From assembly GCA_963803545.1 (NCBI GenBank), contig CAWDMX010000004.1, positions 930,001 through 994,000 of the forward strand: 64,000 nucleotides of DNA, read 5' to 3'. The first letter of the stretch is position 1, and each line of letters opens with the position of its first letter. The notes under the pieces are model-generated. The model worked only from the letters and a program-made list of their open reading frames with translations, did no database searches and was not told the origin of the DNA. Made by a program: the position numbers and the translations under genes. Positions 35,052 to 42,473 of the stretch are shown piece after piece. Origin of the DNA: Legionella_C sp963803545 (GTDB lineage Bacteria; Pseudomonadota; Gammaproteobacteria; Legionellales; Legionellaceae).

Positions 35052-35456
35052 TTATGCAAGAGCTCTAATGGTTTTTATCCATTGAAAAATAGAGTCCCGC
35101 GGGTAAATTCGCAATACCTGCCGACCTAACTGCAATTGTTTTTCTAAGAGCATTATTTGAGAGTGCATTTCAAATTTAAAACAGCATAGAAAATCCAGAA
35201 AGCTCGCGTCAATTTTTCGATTGCAATCGTGGCCCAACCATCGGCTAATTTCGTGGCGAAACATAAAAGCATAATGGCGCTCAATCTCATTAATCGTTTC
35301 CTCATCATTAGGGTGTTTTTGGATAACATACGCGGTATTATCGGTTCGCATTAATTGAGATAGAGTATCCATTTTTTTACCAAGCTCTGAGGTAAAAAGG
35401 GATGGGAAAAGGTAGGTTGGTCTGAGAATTACTACTTCACAGGGTGATTCGTGCAT
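35052..35456 (-). CDS. Orphan soluble protein, 3' end altered by the IS
   Basis: 134 residues starting MHESPCEVVILRPTYLFPSL; contains FMFRHEISRWLGHDCNRKID and RQVLRIYPRDSIFQWIKTIRA. No signal peptide or membrane span and no family recognised. The last codons (ending RALA-stop) lie in the terminal repeat of the IS5-family element, so the original C-terminus is probably lost or changed. SD GGAG precedes the start. It diverges from mutY, with a ~150-bp gap. Confidence 0.55.
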   Translation of the reverse strand: MHESPCEVVILRPTYLFPSLFTSELGKKMDTLSQLMRTDNTAYVIQKHPNDEETINEIERHYAFMFRHEISRWLGHDCNRKIDASFLDFLCCFKFEMHSQIMLLEKQLQLGRQVLRIYPRDSIFQWIKTIRALA

Positions 35457-35603
35457 TGTATTCTCCTTAATAAATAACGCTTCCTTGATGAATCAGCAGG
35501 ATTAGGCACGATGCATTATTAACTAACCGCAGCTCAGTAAAAAAGACCTATCAACGCGTGACAATTACTTTCCATTTGCGCACTTTAAAATTAAACTGGC
35601 CTT

Positions 35604-36731
35604 TTGTTTGACACTAGACCAAATATTGTATTACTGCAAATAATTAACTTTGGGGTATTTTCTATTAACACTGCAACGCCCAACAAATTCAGCACGCTTT
35701 TACTAGCGTGGTATCACACCCACGGCCGAAAAAACTTTCCTTGGCAGCACCCACAAACACCTTACCGGGTTTGGATTTCAGAAATTATGCTGCAACAAAC
35801 TCAGGTTGCCACCGTAATTCCCTATTTTTTACGCTTCACGGACCGTTTTCCAAATATTACGGCGTTAAATAATGCTGATGAAGATGCGGTAATGGCGCAT
35901 TGGTCTGGGCTTGGCTATTACAGCCGTGCTCGTAATATCTATAAAACGGCAGCAATAATCGCCCATCAATATCAGGGAGTATTTCCTAGTTGTGTCGAAT
36001 TATTACAACAACTACCCGGGATAGGTAAAACAACGGCTGCCGCCATTACCTCTCAAGCATTTAACCAGCCAACCGCAATATTAGACGCGAATGTTAAGCG
36101 AGTCTTAAGCCGTTGCTTTGCAATAGGAAGCCCGCTCACTTCGGGTCAAATGACCAAAAAATTATGGGAAATTGCCGAATTTTGCATGCCTAAAATTCAC
36201 TGTCGTGAATACACCCAAGCAATCATGGACTTAGGAGCAATGGTTTGTACCCATAAAAATCCTCAGTGCCAAACCTGTCCATTGCAGCGCCTATGTTCGG
36301 CGTACCATCAAGAAAAAATTGCAGACTACCCCTATAAACCTGTAAAACAAAAGATCCCCACTCGCTATGAGAAATTTTTATTATGCCATCAAAAAGGACA
36401 CTTTTTTTTAGAAAAAAGACCCCCTAAAGGAATTTGGGGAGGCCTCTGGTCTTTACCAAGCATTGACAGCCAACAAGACCCCATTCATTTTCTAAATGAA
36501 AAATACCATTTCACCTGCATAAAAAATAATTTAATGGCCACTTTAACCCATAGTTTTAGTCATTTTAAATTACAAATTGAGGTGCGTATCATTGAGGTCA
36601 CACCAAAATACCAAGCTTTTCCTGAACACACGGGCCAATGGTTTAATGCTAGTAATTTTCGGAATCAAGGAGTCAGTGCCCCGGTAAAGCGGATTATTAC
36701 CCAGTTTTTAAATTTAGCGGGAAGTATTTGA
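35604..36731 (+). CDS. mutY: Adenine DNA glycosylase MutY
   Basis: Removes adenine mispaired with 8-oxoguanine. The frame is open from a TTG at 35604 (375 residues), but similarity starts only near LLLAWYHTHGRKNFPWQ (residue ~31), so the true start is uncertain. Family features: EIMLQQTQVATVIPYF (catalytic Glu), helix-hairpin-helix LLQQLPGIGKTTAAAI, catalytic Asp in AILDANVKRVLSR, the 4Fe-4S cluster C-x6-C-x2-C-x5-C in CTHKNPQCQTCPLQRLC, and a C-terminal NUDIX-like domain (KRPPKGIWGGLWSLP). A GGGG stretch near 35652 could be an SD for a non-AUG start. Confidence 0.93.
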   Translation: MFDTRPNIVLLQIINFGVFSINTATPNKFSTLLLAWYHTHGRKNFPWQHPQTPYRVWISEIMLQQTQVATVIPYFLRFTDRFPNITALNNADEDAVMAHWSGLGYYSRARNIYKTAAIIAHQYQGVFPSCVELLQQLPGIGKTTAAAITSQAFNQPTAILDANVKRVLSRCFAIGSPLTSGQMTKKLWEIAEFCMPKIHCREYTQAIMDLGAMVCTHKNPQCQTCPLQRLCSAYHQEKIADYPYKPVKQKIPTRYEKFLLCHQKGHFFLEKRPPKGIWGGLWSLPSIDSQQDPIHFLNEKYHFTCIKNNLMATLTHSFSHFKLQIEVRIIEVTPKYQAFPEHTGQWFNASNFRNQGVSAPVKRIITQFLNLAGSI

Positions 36732-36952
36732 AAAACAGTTGCCTCAGATAATCAAAGATTGAAGAACCAGGCTAATAGTCCATAAATACCCCTCCGTACG
36801 ACACGGTAGTTAAGCACCTAGAAACCGCTTACCACTATTGTTACGTCCTATTTTGTGAGCACAACGACATTTTATTAGCATTTAATGATTCTAAATTGAT
36901 CATTATGACGTTTTATATTAGTATCCAATTTTCTTTAACTAAGTAGGTTCGT

Positions 36953-38470
36953 ATGAAAACATTAGGCGAACAATTGTTGCGTGAACAATCTTTATTACGT
37001 GAACAATCAATGACGGATTTTTTAAAAATAATTGGCATAGCGGATGAAGCTGTAACCGTTTCAAGTATTGACGATTTATTTTGCTATCAATCAAATAGTC
37101 GCGATGAATCCAAGCAACTTGGTTTAAAATTATTTAATTTATTAAACGCGGAGGCTAAGCCTCGGGACACTAAAGCCAATTTTATTACTTTTGATTATAT
37201 TTTTGATGAGGAGCTTAAAAAAGCAACTTGTATGGATAAAAAAAATGAGGGCATGCATCATAAATCCTGTAAAGCTATATTGGAACTCCTATTGCAAACT
37301 CCTCAACAAACATTCACCGATGGAATTATTGAATTTTCTTTACCAAACCAGGCGTATAAAAGCATCCTAAGTATTTTAAAATACCCGAATATTAAATTAA
37401 CAGATACAAATTCGATACGCATTGATATTAAGCCTTATATCCGAAAACAAGAACATTTCATTGTCTATTTGAGTGGGCAAAACACCCCTGCGCCTCTATT
37501 GTTTTTAAATACAAAAAAACTTTGTAAACAAAAAATCATATTTCATCAACAAACCTTGCCTGGTGGTAAAGAATTGATAACTCCTTTCTTCTTTATGCCT
37601 CCCCCACGTGTTACTCCTGCTTACAGTTTTATGATTGATACTAGCGGCAGCATGCACAAGGATATAGCGTCTTTAAAAAAGAGCGTATTGTCGCTTGCGT
37701 CCCAATTATTTGCTAAACAACCCAACGCCCGTATTCAGCTCAGTACTTTTGCTAGTGAAATTACGTTGCAAGGTGAATTTACCAAGGAACAGTATTCTGC
37801 TTTAGAAAACCGAGTCAAACAACTTGATGCTCAGGGCTCGACGGCTTTGTACAGTGCGGCCGCTAATCAATTAGACTTTATGAGTATAGCCCGCCAAAGT
37901 GCACATGTTTTGATGTTTACTGATGGCAGAGAATACCATGCTAACGGTTTTAAAAGTTGCCAATTATTGCATAAACTCAATACCTTATTTCCAGAAAAAT
38001 CATTACCCGCAATTCAAAATAAATTTTGTTTGATTAATTTTAATACGACTACCAATGCATCTTTGAAGGAAATTGTCGATCGATTCAACGGCGTAACACT
38101 TGAAACAACCTGCGCGGATTTTATTAATGCGAATGGATCGCCACAAAAACTTCACCAATGGGCGGCCATTAGAGATCTCTTTACATCACGCCTGTATGTA
38201 TCTACAAAAGGCTCCGAGGTGCACGCTGATGAGAGAGTTGAAACTATGGAGTTGGACTTTTCCGATCAAATTACAGCGTTAAGTACCGCAGAACTAAATA
38301 CAGGCGAAGAGCTTCTTATTCGCGTTACCGATAGCGATGGCAACCTTATTGCTGAAGGAGCGGTTCAAGAGCAAACACAGCCCTATTCGCCCACGCTGTT
38401 CGCATCCGACCGCAAGGCCGGCGAAAACAGCTCATATATAAACTCTCATTTGCTGTGCAACCTCATTTAA
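36953..38470 (+). CDS. von Willebrand factor A domain protein, unknown role
   Basis: 505 residues with no signal peptide. It opens with a duplicated hexapeptide (LLREQS LLREQS, residues ~8-19). Residues ~220-400 form a vWA domain with a complete MIDAS metal site: FMIDTSGSM (DxSxS), GSTALY (Thr) and LMFTDGRE (Asp). The N-terminal ~220 residues are unassigned; the C-terminal ~100 are beta-rich (LLIRVTDSDGNLIAEGAV). Single gene, with a strong hairpin after its stop. It may bind a protein ligand through metal; a host-directed role is possible but not shown. Confidence 0.82.
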   Translation: MKTLGEQLLREQSLLREQSMTDFLKIIGIADEAVTVSSIDDLFCYQSNSRDESKQLGLKLFNLLNAEAKPRDTKANFITFDYIFDEELKKATCMDKKNEGMHHKSCKAILELLLQTPQQTFTDGIIEFSLPNQAYKSILSILKYPNIKLTDTNSIRIDIKPYIRKQEHFIVYLSGQNTPAPLLFLNTKKLCKQKIIFHQQTLPGGKELITPFFFMPPPRVTPAYSFMIDTSGSMHKDIASLKKSVLSLASQLFAKQPNARIQLSTFASEITLQGEFTKEQYSALENRVKQLDAQGSTALYSAAANQLDFMSIARQSAHVLMFTDGREYHANGFKSCQLLHKLNTLFPEKSLPAIQNKFCLINFNTTTNASLKEIVDRFNGVTLETTCADFINANGSPQKLHQWAAIRDLFTSRLYVSTKGSEVHADERVETMELDFSDQITALSTAELNTGEELLIRVTDSDGNLIAEGAVQEQTQPYSPTLFASDRKAGENSSYINSHLLCNLI

Positions 38471-38488
38471 CGACCGCTGAAGTTGAGA

Positions 38489-38540
38489 ATACCTCATCAG
38501 CCTCGGTTCTATCTCCCCAGAACCGAGGCTGATGAGGTAT
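38489..38540. repeat. Hairpin with perfect 22-bp stem and 8-nt loop
   Basis: Arms 38489-38510 and 38519-38540 are exact complements (core CAGCCTCGGTTCT). It sits 19 bp after the vWA stop, so it may end that transcript, but no T-run follows. The rest of 38541-38847 shows no gene. Confidence 0.7.
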
Positions 38541-38847
38541 AAAAATGATTAACAACTATACGCTTTAAACACTGTCATTTTAAACAAAATAGTATTTCGT
38601 GCGCACCCAAGCGCTCAACCAGCCGTAACGGCCTTATCCGCTATTAAATGGTATCCTGCATTGATAAGAAAACAGTGGTCTTTTATAAAGTCAATTTATC
38701 CGTGAATAATTCTATGGGTCAGCAACACCAGTTCATCTAGTATTCTTGTGCGGTGCGCCCGTAATAATTTTTGCAGCAGTCTCTAAATACGTAGTCACCG
38801 GTGTTTCGCCAATTTTGAATATTTCCAGTTGCTAACAAAACTCTAAA

Positions 38848-39171
38848 TTAGTAATCGTCTAACGCCTTCTCTTTTTTTAAAATCTTTAGCGCTGCAATCG
38901 CATCCGGCTGATTTTTAGCCGCTGCTCGATTAATCCAAAGCCAGGCCTTTTTATTGTTCTCCGTTACACCCTGGCCGTAATAATACATATAACCAATAGC
39001 GTAAGCGGCATCAGGATTACCTTTTTCAGCTTCCGGCATTAACCGGATAAAAGCTTGGCGATAATCTTGGACTTTAAAGCTGGTAATACCACTATTAAAA
39101 TTAGAGACACAACCCGCGCTTACAACCACAACACAATAAATAAATAAACGCGCTACAATTTTCATCAACAA
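38848..39171 (-). CDS. Sel1-like repeat lipoprotein
   Basis: 107 residues. Hydrophobic leader with lipobox VSAGC (Cys ~21), then SVNF-like spacer and Sel1/TPR-like helical repeats: QAFIRLMPEAEKGNPDAAYA, IGYMYYYGQGVTENNKKAW and LWINRAAAKNQPDAIAALKI. Likely membrane-anchored and protein-binding. It starts 1 nt after the GspC-like gene's stop on the same strand and so is co-transcribed with it. Small Sel1 lipoproteins are frequent in Legionella-type genomes. Confidence 0.82.
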   Translation of the reverse strand: MLMKIVARLFIYCVVVVSAGCVSNFNSGITSFKVQDYRQAFIRLMPEAEKGNPDAAYAIGYMYYYGQGVTENNKKAWLWINRAAAKNQPDAIAALKILKKEKALDDY

Positions 39172-39657
39172 TTATTCCTCAACCAATATCTTTGCAGGCT
39201 TTACAAAATGGATAGTATTTTGCGGTAAATTCAACCGCTCTAATTTGTTATTATTGTCGATAACTATATCCTTTGCATTTATTTCATGCACTACCGCACC
39301 ATTGCGTAAAACGTCACCAATTTTATACACTTTTTCTAGGTTATCTTCTTCAAGAATAACCTGCGATACCTTATCATTTGCAAATAATATTCCGACAATT
39401 TTAATATTAAGCTGTGACGGCTTAATTACGGTAGTATTAGTGCCAAATAATGGTTTGGTAAATAAACGATCGTGCGCTCCAATTATTTTGTGCGGCGCGG
39501 TCTTTTTAGGAGTAAACGTCTGATTACTATCCTGCTCCGGAAGAAATAGACCCACTATTTTAACCGAAGCGGCAATTAATAAAACCATAGACAGCACTAA
39601 TAAGGCTAAATTTTTTGCACTTTCAGCCGCTAGTAATTTTATAAAGTGAATATTCAT
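39172..39657 (-). CDS. Type II secretion GspC-like inner-membrane protein
   Basis: 161 residues. One N-terminal membrane segment (NLALLVLSMVLLIAASVKIV), a linker, and the GspC homology region: RLFTKPLFGTN, LNIKIVGILFANDKVSQVIL, KVYKIGDVLRNGAVVHEIN and VIDNNNKLERLNLP. GspC links the inner-membrane platform to the secretin GspD. There is no C-terminal PDZ domain, as in LspC-type short forms. Other type II secretion genes are not adjacent; a GspH-like pseudopilin is at 46320. The downstream Sel1-like lipoprotein forms a two-gene unit with it. Confidence 0.85.
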   Translation of the reverse strand: MNIHFIKLLAAESAKNLALLVLSMVLLIAASVKIVGLFLPEQDSNQTFTPKKTAPHKIIGAHDRLFTKPLFGTNTTVIKPSQLNIKIVGILFANDKVSQVILEEDNLEKVYKIGDVLRNGAVVHEINAKDIVIDNNNKLERLNLPQNTIHFVKPAKILVEE

Positions 39658-39721
39658 AGGTACGCAGTTGTAAACAGACTGGAAATTAAACTTCTACGTT
39701 AACATAAAAGGAATTAAAGGT

Positions 39722-40717
39722 ATGCACCCACAAACCGATTCACCGCATATTCAATTAGCCGCAATGTCGCGATGGTATGTCGTGTCACGTGCGATACACG
39801 CCGTAGCACGGCTAGGCATTGCCAATCATTTATCAGACAAACCAACAAGCGTGCTTGATTTAGCCGCAGCAACCAATACTAAACCAGATTTATTGGATAG
39901 GGTTTTAAGGCTTTTAGTGAGCTATAAGATTTTTAGTTATCAGGATGGGTGCTATGCCTTAACTGAATTATCCGCACCGCTTCGTGATGATTGTCCGTAT
40001 TCAATACGTGATGTTTTATGTATGGCCGATGAAAGCTGGTGGCAGGCTTTTTCACAATTGGAAACCAGCCTTCAAAGCGGCCAATCCTCATTTTTTGAAC
40101 AACACCAGGATGATTTTTTTGCACACCTAAGTAAAGACCCAGAAAGACAACAGAATTTTGATAAAGGAATGGCCAAGCTTTCCAGCTACGACGATAAGGC
40201 TATTGCAAACGCTTATAATTTTGCGCAATTTGATACTATTGTTGATATGGGAGGCGGCTTGGGTGGGTTGTCCCAGGCAATTCATACAAACGCCCCCAAT
40301 ACTAAGTTGATTCTGTTTGATACCCCCTCCGTGTTAAAACAATTGGCATCCGCCACGTTACCCGCACAGATACACCTTCAAATGGGTGACTTTTTGCAAC
40401 AAATACCCCGCGCCGATGCTTACATTTTCAAGGGAGTCCTTCATGATTTTAACGATGAGGTTATGACTAAAATTTTAAGCAACTGCTGCGCACAGATGCC
40501 CAGAAAATCCCCCTTATTTATTGCCGAACAAGTGCTTCCCGACAACGATTTGCCACACCCAAATAAAACTATGGACATTGTTATGATGGTACTATTAGGC
40601 GGGCGCCAACGAACACTTGGCCAGTGGAAGCATTGTATTGAACCATCAGGGTTTAGATTTGTAGAAGATTTTAGTACAAAAAGTAATTTTGCATTGATGA
40701 AATTTTGTGTGAACTAG
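39722..40717 (+). CDS. SAM-dependent O-methyltransferase (hydroxyindole/COMT type)
   Basis: 331 residues. N-terminal winged-helix dimerisation domain (AIHAVARLGIANHLSDKPTS, TKPDLLDRVLRLLVSYKIF), then the catalytic domain with SAM motif IVDMGGGLGGLSQAI, ILFDTPSVLKQL, QMGDFLQQIPRADAYIFKGV and the His of the LHDFNDE catalytic segment. Similar enzymes methylate plant phenols, polyketide quinones or carotenoids. No biosynthetic cluster is adjacent, so the substrate is unknown. SD AAAGG before the ATG. Confidence 0.9.
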   Translation: MHPQTDSPHIQLAAMSRWYVVSRAIHAVARLGIANHLSDKPTSVLDLAAATNTKPDLLDRVLRLLVSYKIFSYQDGCYALTELSAPLRDDCPYSIRDVLCMADESWWQAFSQLETSLQSGQSSFFEQHQDDFFAHLSKDPERQQNFDKGMAKLSSYDDKAIANAYNFAQFDTIVDMGGGLGGLSQAIHTNAPNTKLILFDTPSVLKQLASATLPAQIHLQMGDFLQQIPRADAYIFKGVLHDFNDEVMTKILSNCCAQMPRKSPLFIAEQVLPDNDLPHPNKTMDIVMMVLLGGRQRTLGQWKHCIEPSGFRFVEDFSTKSNFALMKFCVN

Positions 40718-41156
40718 CAGTCTATTGACCGGGCACGACCACTCAAATGACGGCGCTTGTGGTGGTAATACCAGAAGGTCCTAGCGCGTTAATTACAGGA
40801 AAATATCGCCCTAAACCATAACCCGAGCGGTGCTTTTTCATCCGCTTTATTAGGGGCTATAGCGGCTAGTATTTCTTGGATAATACTTGGGGCTGGTGAC
40901 TATTATTCGCAATTTCTCGGCCGAGCGAGAGGCGTTCCATCGCACCACGATTAGCAATCCTCTTTTGTAAGGTTACGCCCGTTATAGTCGAGCCTTAAAA
41001 TAGTAAACCCTAAACAAGCCTTCCCCTCTCGGACGGCTTTTGATTCCCTAAACCCGTCGTTTTCAAAATTATTTATGAGCGAAGTGAATCCCTTTTAAGT
41101 GGTGAACAATATTCTGAAGTCAGTTGCTGCTGCGTCACCCGTCCCCCATTCGCATA
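40718..41156. other. Gene-poor stretch with scattered relics
   Basis: No intact gene. A short frame near 40830-40950 encodes a hydrophobic piece (ALLGAIAASISWIILGAGD) without a start. Near 41000 the motif ATAGTAAACCCT recalls the LRR-promoter flank seen on the minus strand at 33110-33120. Confidence 0.4.
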
Positions 41157-41282
41157 AAAATTGATAATGCTAAAGCACCCAATGAACCAACCTCCATTGC
41201 TCGGAGTGGTCTGTTTGCTAATAAAAGCCTCGATGAGCCGGGTGAAGAGGCCAGCGCCTCTTTATCTCACCCAAAAAACTAA
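41157..41282 (+). pseudogene. Relic of an LRR-family gene, C-terminal tail only
   Basis: The frame reads DNAKAPNEPTSIARSGLFAN, KSLDEPGEEASASLSHPKN-stop, clearly the C-terminal tail of the LRR family (compare the tail of the 42474 gene). Nothing of the repeats or head is present. It is followed by the same GC-rich flank and promoter that precede the next gene. Confidence 0.8.
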
Positions 41283-41329
41283 AATGAGCGCAGACAGGCT
41301 TCAAACGGCTCCCGCAGATTCTTCAACCA

Positions 41330-41400
41330 CGCCCCTTGCCCGCCCCCGGGGGACGGCGGGGGAAGTAGTTGCTCGATACACCACCATAAAGTTTACTATT
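41330..41400 (+). repeat. Repeated GC-rich flank of LRR genes, copy 1
   Basis: GC-rich, partly self-complementary block (CCCGCCCCCGGGGGACGGCG) followed by GTTGCTCGATA and the promoter. Copies are at ~42350-42420 and ~43648-43710. Confidence 0.7.
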
Positions 41401-41419
41401 TTTAATTATAGTATATAAT
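41392..41419 (+). promoter_or_regulatory. Sigma70-like promoter of 5-repeat LRR gene
   Basis: TTTACT, 16-bp spacer, TATAAT, then the shared leader (GTTTACTTTGTTTTAAATG). Confidence 0.6.
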
Positions 41420-41451
41420 AAGTTTACTTTGTTTTAAATGTGGGATAAGCA

Positions 41452-42240
41452 ATGGATACTAACCAATCGGTACACGGCATAGATAAATCCGGTGATTTAG
41501 AACGTTATATCCGTGTGGAAATAAGATTACCCTCTGGCGGTCAACAGACAATCACTATTCCCTTAGCCAGAACAGCTATTGAAATTGAAAAAACCGTATT
41601 TGCTGGTTACTATAAAGGAAATATAACCTCTGTTGTCTTATCAAAGGGTATTCAAACGATTGGTGACAATACATTTTCCAATTGCTCACGTCTTGCTTCG
41701 ATTACGTTCCCAAAATCACTCACGGCGATTAGTAGCGGTGCATTTTGGCTTTGCTCAAGTCTCGTTTCGATTACCCTCCCAGAGTCACTCAAAACGATTG
41801 GTAGCGGAGCATTTTACGGCTGTTCAAGTCTCGTTTCGATTGCCCTCCCAGAATCACTCACAACAATTGGTAGCTGTGCATTTTTTGGCTGCTCACGTCT
41901 CGCTTCGATTACCCTCCCAGAATCACTCACGGCGATTGGTAACAATGCATTTGTGCGTTGCTCACGTCTCGCTTCGATTACGCTCCCAGAATCACTCACA
42001 ACGGTCGGTAGCGATGCATTTTTGCGCTGCAATGGCCTAGAGGTGATATATATCAAAACTCGCAATGAGGAGGTCTTTGAACGGATTAGAGGGCTGCTGC
42101 CAGAGCATCTGCGTGGTTTAGCTAAACCATCAAGTCCAGCGAAGTCAGCTCGTAGCGTTATCGATGACGCTAAAGCACCCAATGAACCAACGTCCGTTGC
42201 TAGCCTTAACGTTGTTGCTCAGGGTGGGTTGTTTGCTTAA
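41452..42240 (+). CDS. BspA-like leucine-rich repeat protein, 5-repeat copy
   Basis: 262 residues: head MDTNQSVHGIDKSGDLERYI with PSGGQQTITIPLARTA, one degenerate repeat (ITSVVLSKGIQTIGDNTF), five 23-residue units of the form CSxLxSITLPESLTTIGSxAF, a cap (NGLEVIYIKTRNEEVFERIR) and the tail KSARSVIDDAKAPNEPTS. It stops at GGLFA; relative to the 42474 gene a single A-to-T change turns a Lys codon into TAA and removes the last ~21 residues, whose reading frame continues intact beyond the stop. No export signal of a classical kind. Confidence 0.88.
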   Translation: MDTNQSVHGIDKSGDLERYIRVEIRLPSGGQQTITIPLARTAIEIEKTVFAGYYKGNITSVVLSKGIQTIGDNTFSNCSRLASITFPKSLTAISSGAFWLCSSLVSITLPESLKTIGSGAFYGCSSLVSIALPESLTTIGSCAFFGCSRLASITLPESLTAIGNNAFVRCSRLASITLPESLTTVGSDAFLRCNGLEVIYIKTRNEEVFERIRGLLPEHLRGLAKPSSPAKSARSVIDDAKAPNEPTSVASLNVVAQGGLFA

Positions 42241-42349
42241 AAAAGCAACGAGGAGCCGGGTGAAGAGGTCGACGCCTCTTTATCTTGCCCAAAGAACCAA
42301 AATAGGTTCGGATAAGTTTTAAACGGCTCGTGCGGATTTTTCAACCGCG

Positions 42350-42420
42350 CCCCCTGCCCGCACCGGGGAGCGGCAGGCAAGGGGAATAGTTGCTCGATAA
42401 ATCGCCATAAAGTTTACTAT
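42350..42420 (+). repeat. Repeated GC-rich flank of LRR genes, copy 2
   Basis: CCCCCTGCCCGCACCGGGGA block, then GCGGCAGGCAAGGGGAATAG and GTTGCTCGATAAATCGCCAT; nearly identical to 43648-43710. The GC-rich part could fold into a hairpin at the end of the upstream transcript. Confidence 0.75.
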
Positions 42421-42441
42421 TTTTTAATTGTCGTATATAAT
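42413..42441 (+). promoter_or_regulatory. Sigma70-like promoter of 9-repeat LRR gene
   Basis: TTTACT, an optimal 17-bp spacer, TATAAT; the best of the four family promoters by spacing. Leader GCTCACTTTGTTTTAAATG follows. Confidence 0.65.
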
Positions 42442-42473
42442 GCGCTCACTTTGTTTTAAATGTGAGATAAGTA

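Larger units (their letters stand above)
34167..35065 (-). mobile_element. IS5-family element (IS427-like) with TA target duplication
   Basis: 899 bp. Ends GATTTCTTGCATAACC (34167-34182) and the complement of GAGCTCTTGCATAACC (35050-35065) match at 14 of 16 positions, and TA flanks both sides (34165-34166; 35066-35067). Two overlapping transposase frames on the minus strand are joined by a -1 slippery site, typical of IS427-group elements. The element separates a truncated LRR gene from the 3' end of an orphan gene. Confidence 0.85.

Noticed and set aside
38505..38545. Hammerhead ribozyme core (CTGATGAG near 38528)
   Set aside because: The CTGATGAG is simply one arm of the 22-bp hairpin; the required GAAA segment and three-stem layout are missing.
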